DNA of 7,186 nt from Bacillota bacterium (lineage in GTDB: Bacteria > Bacillota > Clostridia > Lachnospirales > Lachnospiraceae). Position 1 is the stretch's first letter. Each line of letters begins with the position of its first letter. A program made the position numbers and the translations under genes. The stretch covers positions 1 to 7,186 of the forward strand of contig JAEYWQ010000293.1 of assembly GCA_023428885.1 (NCBI GenBank). Direction: 5' to 3'. Of the stretch, positions 1-5,069 are shown piece after piece. Below the pieces are notes generated by a model. The model saw only the letters and a list, made by a program, of their open reading frames with translations. It was not told where the DNA came from and made no database searches.

Positions 1-102
1 GAGGTATGTACGAGGAATGTGGTGGCTGCTTTATCTGAACACGGCTTTCTTAATACCAAGGAATATCGTGCGTTATTGCATTGTGACTTGCTAGGTCTTT
101 AA
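1..102 (+). CDS. spoIIGA: SpoIIGA, sporulation pro-sigma-E processing peptidase, C-terminal end only (partial)
   Basis: The window opens inside a reading frame of 33 codons ending in TAA. The tail contains the segment EYRALLHCDLL, which resembles the ALLHP-D/E-LL ending I associate with SpoIIGA proteins. SpoIIGA is a membrane-embedded aspartic protease of the mother cell that removes the propeptide of sigma-E after the forespore has activated sigma-F. The catalytic aspartate and membrane segments would lie upstream, outside the window. The strongest support is context: the frame stops 26 bp before sigE, and spoIIGA-sigE is a conserved two-gene operon in endospore formers. The sequence alone is too short to prove identity. 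The Cys in LLHCD, where I would expect Pro, is a minor oddity. Confidence 0.8.
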   Translation, partial: EVCTRNVVAALSEHGFLNTKEYRALLHCDLLGL

Positions 103-128
103 GACATAATAAGAAGGGAGCTATACCG

Positions 129-869
129 ATGTTATTGAAGATATCGATACATAATAAATTTCAATTTCGAATGATTCCTAATTTTAAAGAACTATTCCTG
201 AGGAAGAAGGGTGAGATCCATTATATTGGTGGAGCAGAAGTACTACCTGCACCCTTGGATGCTAAGAATGAAGCAGAAGCAATCATGAAGCTTGGCACTG
301 AAGATGATATGAGCGCAAAGTCGCTCTTAGTGGAACATAATTTAAGGCTTGTGGTATATATAGCGAAGAAGTTTGATAATACTGGTGTTGGCGTAGAAGA
401 TTTAATTTCCATTGGAACAATCGGCTTGATCAAAGCTATCAATACATTTAATAGAGATAAGAATATCAAGTTAGCTACCTACGCTTCTCGCTGTATTGAG
501 AATGAGATACTGATGTATCTGCGTCGCAATAGTAAAACGAAATTAGAAGTATCTATTGATGAACCCCTGAATGTGGACTGGGATGGCAATGAGTTATTGT
601 TATCTGATATACTTGGTACAGAAGAGGATGTAATCTATAAGAATATTGAAGACGAAGTAGATAAGAAATTATTAGGGAAAGCTTTGTCGAAACTAAATGA
701 TCGTGAGAAGATTATAGTATCATTACGCTTTGGTTTAAACACGAAGGATGGTAATGAAAGGACTCAAAAGGAAGTGGCAGATATGCTTGGTATTTCTCAA
801 TCCTATATCTCCCGCTTAGAGAAGAAAATTATCAAACGACTAAAAAAAGAGATGTTACGTTGTGAATAA
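129..869 (+). CDS. sigE: RNA polymerase sporulation sigma factor sigma-E (pro-sigma-E)
   Basis: Sigma-70-family factor of 246 residues (239 in Bacillus subtilis) that directs early mother-cell transcription after asymmetric division. Region 2 spans about residues 68-135, with signatures NLRLVVYIAKKF, EDLISIGTIGLIKA and LATYASRCIENEILMYLRR. The segment SIDEPLNVDWDGNELLLSD (142-160) is typical of sigma-E and sigma-K. Region 4 carries the helix-turn-helix TQKEVADMLGISQSYISRLE (212-231). The basic, hydrophobic N-terminus (1-31) is the propeptide; by comparison with the B. subtilis site, SpoIIGA should cut just before YIGG, between His31 and Tyr32. The start is supported by GAAGGGAG at 113-120, eight bases upstream. 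A start at Met15 would remove half the propeptide and has no such site. The gene lies 26 bp after spoIIGA and is surely cotranscribed with it; the operon promoter is outside the window. Confidence 0.97.
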   Translation: MLLKISIHNKFQFRMIPNFKELFLRKKGEIHYIGGAEVLPAPLDAKNEAEAIMKLGTEDDMSAKSLLVEHNLRLVVYIAKKFDNTGVGVEDLISIGTIGLIKAINTFNRDKNIKLATYASRCIENEILMYLRRNSKTKLEVSIDEPLNVDWDGNELLLSDILGTEEDVIYKNIEDEVDKKLLGKALSKLNDREKIIVSLRFGLNTKDGNERTQKEVADMLGISQSYISRLEKKIIKRLKKEMLRCE

Positions 870-881
870 AAAGCGATGAAG

Positions 882-910
882 TTGACTTTTCATAGTATGA
901 AAGTTACAAT
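882..910 (+). promoter_or_regulatory. Sigma-A-type promoter for the beta-CASP hydrolase gene
   Basis: A -35 box TTGACT (882-887) and a -10 box TACAAT (905-910) are separated by exactly 17 bp. Each matches the vegetative consensus at five of six positions. Transcription would begin near 917, about 35 nt before the ATG at 952. This implies the hydrolase can be expressed in growing cells independently of the spoIIGA-sigE operon. There is no terminator between sigE and this promoter, so read-through from sigE is also possible. Confidence 0.7.
888..902. promoter_or_regulatory. Perfect palindrome in promoter spacer, operator candidate
   Basis: TTTCATA-G-TATGAAA is a perfect 7+1+7 inverted repeat sitting wholly between the -35 and -10 boxes of the promoter at 882-910. 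A dimeric regulator bound here would block RNA polymerase. The alternative is a weak RNA hairpin in read-through transcripts from sigE. No second copy was noticed in the window and no cognate regulator is identifiable. Confidence 0.4.
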
Positions 911-951
911 TAATTATATAAGAATATACATGCTAAGGGGATGGAGAACAT

Positions 952-2556
952 ATGAGAATTTACTTTGTAGGAGCTGACCATGAAGTAACTGGAAGTTGTC
1001 ACTGTATTCAGGCTTGCGGCAAAAACATATTAATTGACTGTGGTATGGAACAAGGGAAGGATGTTTATGAGAATCAGGAACTTCCCTTCAATACATCGGA
1101 TATTGATTATGTTCTATTAACCCATGCTCATATCGATCATTCGGGATTATTGCCATTGCTCTATAATCATGGCTTTCGAGGGAGAATATATACAACAAAA
1201 GCAACTTGTGACTTATGTGATATTATGTTACGTGATAGCGCTCATATTCAGATGTTTGAAGCTGAATGGAGAAACCGTAAAGGAAAACGGAATGGAGCCA
1301 AAGAATACGTTCCTTTATATGATATGGAAGATGCCATTGGAGTCGTAAAACACTTTATTCCATGTGACTATCAGAAAGAGATTCTACTATGTGAAGGCAT
1401 ACAGATTCGATTTACGGATGTTGGTCACTTGCTTGGGTCTGCTAGTATTGAAGTAACTATAACTGAAGATGAGGTAAGCAGAAGAGTTGTATTTTCGGGA
1501 GATATCGGGAATCTGAATCAGCCATTGATTAAAAACCCAACTTATTTAACGAATGCTGATTATGTAGTAATGGAATCCACATACGGAGATCGTAACCATG
1601 GAGAGCATCCAGATTATGTGAAAGAATTATCCCAAATCATTCAGATGACTTTTAACCGTGGAGGTAACGTAGTAATACCTTCCTTTGCAGTAGGTAGGAC
1701 CCAGGAGATCTTATACTTTATTCGTAAAATTAAAGAAGAACAGTTGATTAAGGGTTTTGATAATTTTAATGTTTATGTAGATTCACCTCTTGCAATCGAA
1801 GCTACGAATATATTTAATAAGAATGTGGATTCCTGTTTTGATGAAGAAGCGATGGCGTTAGTTCGTAAGGGTATTAATCCAATCACCTTCCCAGGACTTA
1901 AGGTATCCATTACAAGTGAAGATTCCAAGATGATTAATTTTAATGAAACACCTAAGATAATTATCTCAGCATCAGGTATGTGTGAAGCTGGACGTATAAA
2001 GCATCATTTAAAGCATAACCTATGGAGAAATGATAGTACAATTTTATTCGTCGGTTATCAAGCACAAGGTACCTTGGGCCGTGCGCTTGTTGATGGTATT
2101 TCAGAAGTTAAGCTTTTTGGCGAGACCATTGACGTGAAAGCTCAGATATTGAAACTGGATGGTGTGAGTGGTCATGCAGATCAGAAGGGTTTGATTCGTT
2201 GGTTACAAGCATTTTCTCCAAAACCTAAGCAAGTATTTCTTGTCCATGGAGAAGATCATGTTTGTGAAGGTTTTGCAGAGCTTTTGAGAAAGGAATATGG
2301 TTATGATGTGATGGCACCATTCTCTGGAACCTGTGTTGATTTGGTAACAGGTAAAGTGATTAAAGTTGGTGTACCGGTTCGCAGAGTAATAGAAGAAAGA
2401 GATAGTACAAAAGTAGCTACTGGCGTATTTGCCCGCTTGCTCGCTGCAGGACAAAGACTAATAACGGTAATTAAACACAATGAAGGCGGAGCTAACAAAG
2501 ATTTGGCGAAATTCGCTGATCAGATTAATTCCTTATGTGATAAGTGGGACAGGTAA
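952..2556 (+). CDS. MBL-fold beta-CASP hydrolase of the CPSF73/YSH1 type, probable ribonuclease
   Basis: A 534-residue metallo-beta-lactamase protein with all the hallmarks of an RNA-processing nuclease of the COG1236 type. Zinc motifs are visible: HAHIDH (58-63), His159 in VGHLLGS and Asp184 in SGDIG. Beta-CASP motif A is Glu208 in ESTYGDR, motif B is His408 in SGHAD, and motif C is His432 in LVHGE. The beta-CASP insertion covers about 190-395, including SFAVGRTQE and ASGMCEAGRIKHHL. All expected metal ligands are present, so the enzyme should be active. It is probably a cytoplasmic endo- or exoribonuclease; the substrate is unknown. Residues from about 470 on form a charged, probably helical tail beyond the core seen in shorter relatives such as the Thermus protein. 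GGAG at 943-946 and AAGGGGA at 935-941 support the start. It lies between sigE and sigG but has its own vegetative-type promoter, so a sporulation role is possible but unproven. Confidence 0.9.
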   Translation: MRIYFVGADHEVTGSCHCIQACGKNILIDCGMEQGKDVYENQELPFNTSDIDYVLLTHAHIDHSGLLPLLYNHGFRGRIYTTKATCDLCDIMLRDSAHIQMFEAEWRNRKGKRNGAKEYVPLYDMEDAIGVVKHFIPCDYQKEILLCEGIQIRFTDVGHLLGSASIEVTITEDEVSRRVVFSGDIGNLNQPLIKNPTYLTNADYVVMESTYGDRNHGEHPDYVKELSQIIQMTFNRGGNVVIPSFAVGRTQEILYFIRKIKEEQLIKGFDNFNVYVDSPLAIEATNIFNKNVDSCFDEEAMALVRKGINPITFPGLKVSITSEDSKMINFNETPKIIISASGMCEAGRIKHHLKHNLWRNDSTILFVGYQAQGTLGRALVDGISEVKLFGETIDVKAQILKLDGVSGHADQKGLIRWLQAFSPKPKQVFLVHGEDHVCEGFAELLRKEYGYDVMAPFSGTCVDLVTGKVIKVGVPVRRVIEERDSTKVATGVFARLLAAGQRLITVIKHNEGGANKDLAKFADQINSLCDKWDR

Positions 2557-2595
2557 GCAATCTCAAAGTTAGAAAAAATTAACAGTTTTTAACAA

Positions 2596-2624
2596 GTATA
2601 AATATGTGCCTCCTGGTAAATCAT
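2596..2624 (+). promoter_or_regulatory. Possible sigma-F/sigma-G-type promoter for sigG
   Basis: GTATA at 2596-2600 fits the forespore -35 element. About 14-15 bp downstream GGTAAATCAT (2615-2624) partly fits the -10 element (GG, then A-rich). No sigma-A-type pair stands out in this interval. In endospore formers sigG is switched on by sigma-F and then by sigma-G itself, so such a site is expected here. The match is imperfect and the boundaries approximate. Confidence 0.4.
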
Positions 2625-2657
2625 TTTATTATGACTGAATAATAATATGGTTTATCT

Positions 2658-2663
2658 AGGAGG
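2658..2663 (+). promoter_or_regulatory. Ribosome binding site that fixes the sigG start
   Basis: A perfect AGGAGG lies seven bases before the ATG at 2671. An in-frame ATG at 2647 would place this site inside the coding region, has no ribosome binding site of its own, and would add eight residues not expected in sigma-G. The 2671 start is therefore chosen. Confidence 0.9.
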
Positions 2664-2670
2664 TTTCATT

Positions 2671-3453
2671 ATGGCTCTTTATAAGGTTGAGATATGCGGA
2701 GTTAATACGTCGAAATTACCATTACTTAAAGGAGATGAAAAGGAAGCCTTGTTTGAACGCATACGACAAGGGGATAGGGAAGCAAGAGAACTCTATATCA
2801 AAGGAAACCTTCGTTTGGTCTTAAGCATTATTCAAAGATTTTCGAATAGTAATGAGAATGTCGATGACCTGTTTCAGATTGGTTGCATTGGTTTGATGAA
2901 AGCAATTGATAATTTTGATGTTACACAGGGAGTGAAATTCTCTACTTATGCTGTTCCAATGATTATTGGTGAGATTCGAAGATACCTAAGAGATAATAAT
3001 GCGATACGTGTGTCAAGGTCACTTAGGGATACCGCATATAAAGCAATTTATGCAAAGGAAATGTTACTTAAAAAATTTGATAAGGAACCTACAGTCTGTG
3101 AGATCGCTTCTGAAGTAGGCATCAGTCAAGAGGACATTGTTGCAGCGCTCGATGCAATTCAAAGTCCAGTTTCACTGTATGAGCCTGTTTATTCAGAGGG
3201 TGGTGACACGCTATATATCATGGATCAAGTAAGTGATAAGAAGAATAAGGAAGAGAACTGGGTAGAAGAGATTTCGTTAAAAGAAGCTATGTCAAGATTA
3301 TCACCACGGGAGAAAAATATTATCAATCTAAGATTTTTTCAAGGAAAAACTCAGATGGAAGTGGCAGAAGAGATACAGATATCACAAGCGCAGGTGAGCC
3401 GACTGGAAAAGAATGCCTTGAAGAATATGCGAAGTTATCTGATGGACAAATAG
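2671..3453 (+). CDS. sigG: RNA polymerase sporulation sigma factor sigma-G
   Basis: A 260-residue sigma-70-family protein, the same length as B. subtilis sigma-G, that directs late forespore transcription. The N-terminal signature KVEICGVNTSKLP (5-17) is diagnostic of sigma-G. Region 2 (about 45-112) contains GNLRLVLSIIQRF, VDDLFQIGCIGLMKAIDNF and FSTYAVPMIIGEIRRYLRDNN. Region 3 is about 115-170, including RVSRSLRDTAYKA and ALDAIQSPVSLYEPVY. Region 4 (205-256) includes RFFQGKTQMEVAEEI and the recognition helix ISQAQVSRLEK. No propeptide is present; the protein is normally restrained by anti-sigma factors instead. The start is set by AGGAGG at 2658-2663. It lies 114 bp after the beta-CASP gene with no terminator between them, so it may receive read-through in addition to its own candidate promoter. 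Lys44 stands where B. subtilis sigma-G has an asparagine (see findings). Confidence 0.97.
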   Translation: MALYKVEICGVNTSKLPLLKGDEKEALFERIRQGDREARELYIKGNLRLVLSIIQRFSNSNENVDDLFQIGCIGLMKAIDNFDVTQGVKFSTYAVPMIIGEIRRYLRDNNAIRVSRSLRDTAYKAIYAKEMLLKKFDKEPTVCEIASEVGISQEDIVAALDAIQSPVSLYEPVYSEGGDTLYIMDQVSDKKNKEENWVEEISLKEAMSRLSPREKNIINLRFFQGKTQMEVAEEIQISQAQVSRLEKNALKNMRSYLMDK

Positions 3454-3475
3454 CACAAGAATAAATTGGTTCTGA

Positions 3476-3504
3476 TTGAAATAAATACAGTGAATAGTTA
3501 CATT
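3476..3504 (+). promoter_or_regulatory. Candidate sigma-A-type promoter of the intergenic RNA
   Basis: TTGAAA (3476-3481) matches the -35 consensus at five of six bases and TACATT (3499-3504) the -10 at four of six, with an ideal 17-bp spacer. The predicted start is near 3511, just ahead of a run of stem-loops. No protein gene follows for 370 bp, so if real it drives a noncoding transcript. Confidence 0.4.
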
Positions 3505-3510
3505 AATTAA

Positions 3511-3734
3511 AAAAAGTGTGGAAATTAGCGAAAAGTTTCGTTAGTTGTTTAATGACTTAACTAATTCTACGAAATACAGTGAAATAAGGAGTTTAAGGGG
3601 TTTCACTGAATGGATAAATAAAGGTTTTTGTGATTTTTATTCATGAAATTTTCGAAAGTATGTATTCAACTACAAATATTTGCCTAAAAAAATTGTATAA
3701 AATCAAGGGAGAATTGTAAGTTTCTCCTTTTTTT
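3511..3734 (+). ncRNA. Candidate structured small RNA or structured sigG 3' UTR
   Basis: This part of the 426-bp gap between sigG and the LacI-type gene has no credible reading frame but strong secondary-structure potential. Stem 1 pairs GTTTCG-TTAGTT (3535-3546) with AACTAA (3559-3564) and CGAAAT (3570-3575) across a TTCTA bulge. Stem 2, one base further on, pairs CAGTGAAA (3577-3584) with TTTCACTG (3601-3608), a perfect 8-bp helix with a purine-rich 16-nt loop. A weaker stem joins 3607-3614 with 3636-3643, sharing two bases with stem 2. CGAAAA (3529-3534) could pair with TTTTCG (3649-3654) to enclose these stems. An intrinsic terminator ends the unit at 3734, and a sigma-A-like promoter precedes it at 3476-3504. 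I recognise no known RNA family. The same features would also fit a long 3' UTR of sigG. Confidence 0.4.
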
Positions 3735-3769
3735 ATGCGTAAATTACAATGAAAAAAATGGTATAAAAT
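3686..3769. repeat. Pair of 18-bp direct repeats flanking the terminator
   Basis: Seven A, then T-K-GTATAAAAT, occurs at 3686-3703 and again at 3752-3769. Only one base of 18 differs, and the copies start 66 bp apart. They lie either side of the terminator stem. The A-tract followed by GTATAAAAT resembles an UP-element-like tract with a -10-like or forespore -35-like box, so they may be duplicated promoter elements. AT-rich composition raises the odds of chance similarity. Confidence 0.5.
3705..3734 (+). terminator. Intrinsic terminator
   Basis: GGAGAA (3708-3713) pairs with TTCTCC (3722-3727), and three more pairs (AAG with TTT, one of them G-U) extend the base. The loop is 8 nt, and seven consecutive T follow (3728-3734). 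It ends transcription of the candidate small RNA and/or sigG, and insulates the sugar locus from the sporulation genes. On the minus strand no comparable T-run follows the stem. Confidence 0.75.
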
Positions 3770-3809
3770 AAATTTAAAGTAAATATTTCTATAATATTAA
3801 AAATAATGC

Positions 3810-3838
3810 TTGATTTATTGTGTAATATGCTATATAAT
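3810..3838 (+). promoter_or_regulatory. Sigma-A promoter of the LacI-family regulator gene
   Basis: TTGATT (3810-3815) and a perfect TATAAT (3833-3838) are 17 bp apart. Transcription should start near 3845, giving a leader of about 35 nt before the ATG at 3880. It lies downstream of the terminator at 3705-3734, so the regulator has independent control. Confidence 0.75.
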
Positions 3839-3860
3839 AAAAATACGAAAACGATATAGC
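3829..3860. promoter_or_regulatory. Inverted repeat around -10 and +1, autoregulatory operator candidate
   Basis: GCTATAT (3829-3835) and its exact complement ATATAGC (3854-3860) bracket the -10 box and the predicted start. The right arm merges with CGAAAACGATAT (3846-3857), whose AAACG core resembles half of a LacI/CcpA-type operator with a central CG. Autoregulation by the LacI-type protein encoded downstream is the natural reading, but the spacing of the arms (18 bp) is wide for one LacI dimer. Confidence 0.35.
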
Positions 3861-3879
3861 TGTGAAACGGTGGTAATAG

Positions 3880-4917
3880 ATGGCAACAATTAAAGAACTT
3901 TCAATTAAATGTGGCGTGTCCGTATCCACTGTAAGCAAAGCGCTCAATGGATATAAGGATATCGGTGACGAAACGAAACGAAATATACTAAAGGTAGCAA
4001 CTGAGATTGGATATTTCCCAGATTCTAATGCAAGAGCATTAAAGATGAAGAAGACTTACAATCTCGGAGTTTTGTTTTCAACAATGTTTAATCATGGTTT
4101 AAGGAATGAATACTTTGCTCATATACTAGCATCTTTTAATGAATATACTACGAGCAAAGGTTATGATATTAATTTCATTGAGCATAACATTGGTGATCGC
4201 AAGATGTCTTTCTTGGAACATTGCAGATATCGTAATTTCGATGGTGTTTGTATTGCTTGTGCAGACTTCACAGAAAAAGAAGTGCTGGATGTAGTGAATT
4301 CAAAATTACCAGTGGTAGTAATTGATCATGTTTTTAATGAAGCAATTTCCATTCTATCAGATAACATGGATGGTATGCGACAACTAACACAGTACATAAT
4401 TGATCAAGGTCATACCAATATTGCTTTTATTCATGGGACTAATTCCTCTGTAACACATAATCGTTTAGTGAGTTTTTATCAGGTGTTACATGAGAATAAA
4501 ATCACAATTCCTCGAGATTATATCTTGGAAGGGGTATATCGTGACGCGGATAGTGCAGATGTTTTAACTCAGAGACTATTAGAATTACCTAAGCCTCCGA
4601 CCTGCATCATTGCTCCTGATGATTATTCAGCACTAGGAGTTATGAACGCAATACGACGCAACGGACTAAAAGTTCCAGAGGACATCTCAGTAGCAGGTTA
4701 CGATGGTATTTCATTAGCCCAGGCTTTAGAGCCTAAGTTAACAACAATCAGACAGGATACGGATAAGATAGGAACTGAAGCTGCAAGACAGTTGATTAGT
4801 CTAATTGAGAATCCGATGTCAACATCAATTGATAATGTCTTTTTGAAAGTGAAATTGATCCAAGGTGGCTCCGTGGCAAGAAAAAGGAATCTATCTATGA
4901 CAGGGACCACAGATTAA
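3880..4917 (+). CDS. LacI/GalR-family transcriptional regulator
   Basis: A 345-residue regulator of normal family length. The N-terminal helix-turn-helix is residues 2-22 (ATIKELSIKCGVSVSTVSKAL), followed by the hinge helix SNARALKMKKT (49-59) that inserts into the operator minor groove. Residues 60-335 form the periplasmic-binding-protein-like effector and dimer domain, with IAFIHG (181-186), IIAPDD (243-248), the VPEDISVAGYDG segment (265-276) and LTTIRQD (287-293). The C-terminus ends soon after the family's usual last strand, so there is no tetramerisation extension. The ribosome binding site is the modest GGTGG (3869-3873), six bases before the ATG. It is 152 bp upstream of the sugar-binding protein gene and same-stranded, so it almost certainly controls that transporter in response to the transported sugar or a derivative. 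The ligand cannot be deduced from sequence. Confidence 0.93.
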   Translation: MATIKELSIKCGVSVSTVSKALNGYKDIGDETKRNILKVATEIGYFPDSNARALKMKKTYNLGVLFSTMFNHGLRNEYFAHILASFNEYTTSKGYDINFIEHNIGDRKMSFLEHCRYRNFDGVCIACADFTEKEVLDVVNSKLPVVVIDHVFNEAISILSDNMDGMRQLTQYIIDQGHTNIAFIHGTNSSVTHNRLVSFYQVLHENKITIPRDYILEGVYRDADSADVLTQRLLELPKPPTCIIAPDDYSALGVMNAIRRNGLKVPEDISVAGYDGISLAQALEPKLTTIRQDTDKIGTEAARQLISLIENPMSTSIDNVFLKVKLIQGGSVARKRNLSMTGTTD

Positions 4918-4942
4918 CCTAGGTTTCGCTATTCTTGAATCT

Positions 4943-4979
4943 TATGCAGCAAAGTGGTTATTTGTACTTTGCGGGCATA
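4943..4979 (+). promoter_or_regulatory. Strong stem-loop between regulator and transporter genes
   Basis: TATGC (4943-4947) pairs with GCATA (4975-4979) and GCAAAGT (4949-4955) with ACTTTGC (4966-4972), with a small 1x2 internal loop and a roughly 10-nt apical loop. The stem lies 25 bp after the regulator stop codon. It lacks a T-run afterwards, so it is not a standard intrinsic terminator. It could be a weak terminator, an mRNA 3' stabiliser, or an operator-like dyad upstream of the transporter promoter. Confidence 0.5.
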
Positions 4980-5012
4980 TATCTACAAAGCTAAGAGGCT
5001 GAGTAGGATTTC

Positions 5013-5041
5013 TTTACGGCATTCATATATTTACATATATA
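5013..5041 (+). promoter_or_regulatory. Candidate sigma-A promoter of the sugar transporter genes
   Basis: TTTACG (5013-5018, four of six) and TATATA (5036-5041, four of six) are 17 bp apart. The start would be near 5048, leaving a very short leader before AGGAGG at 5054-5059. An imperfect dyad (ATATAT at 5025-5030 and 5035-5040, flanked by GCA at 5019-5021 and TGC at 5043-5045) overlaps the -10 box and is a possible binding site for the upstream regulator. Confidence 0.45.
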
Positions 5042-5069
5042 GTGCAAATTAAAAGGAGGGTATTATATT

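Noticed and set aside
221..469. Minus-strand frame opposite sigE
   Set aside because: It is the antisense shadow of the conserved region 2 of sigma-E and has no family features.
1124..1348. 74-codon plus-strand frame inside the beta-CASP gene
   Set aside because: Out-of-frame shadow of a clearly conserved gene, with no ribosome binding site.
2203..2498. Two overlapping minus-strand frames opposite the end of the beta-CASP gene
   Set aside because: Antisense shadows of conserved coding sequence, with no start signals or recognisable product.
952..2556. Annotation of the beta-CASP protein as RNase J
   Set aside because: The motifs (HAHIDH, ESTYGDR, SFAVGRTQE, SGMCEAGR) and domain layout are those of the CPSF73/YSH1 group. 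RNase J has a different layout and its own C-terminal domain.
2568..2593. AT-rich hairpin after the beta-CASP gene as a terminator
   Set aside because: The stem is eight weak pairs with one G-U and no T-run beyond the arm itself, so it is too weak to call.
2647..2670. Upstream in-frame ATG for sigG giving 268 residues
   Set aside because: The perfect AGGAGG at 2658-2663 lies inside this extension. The start at 2671 restores the usual 260-residue length and the N-terminus expected of sigma-G.
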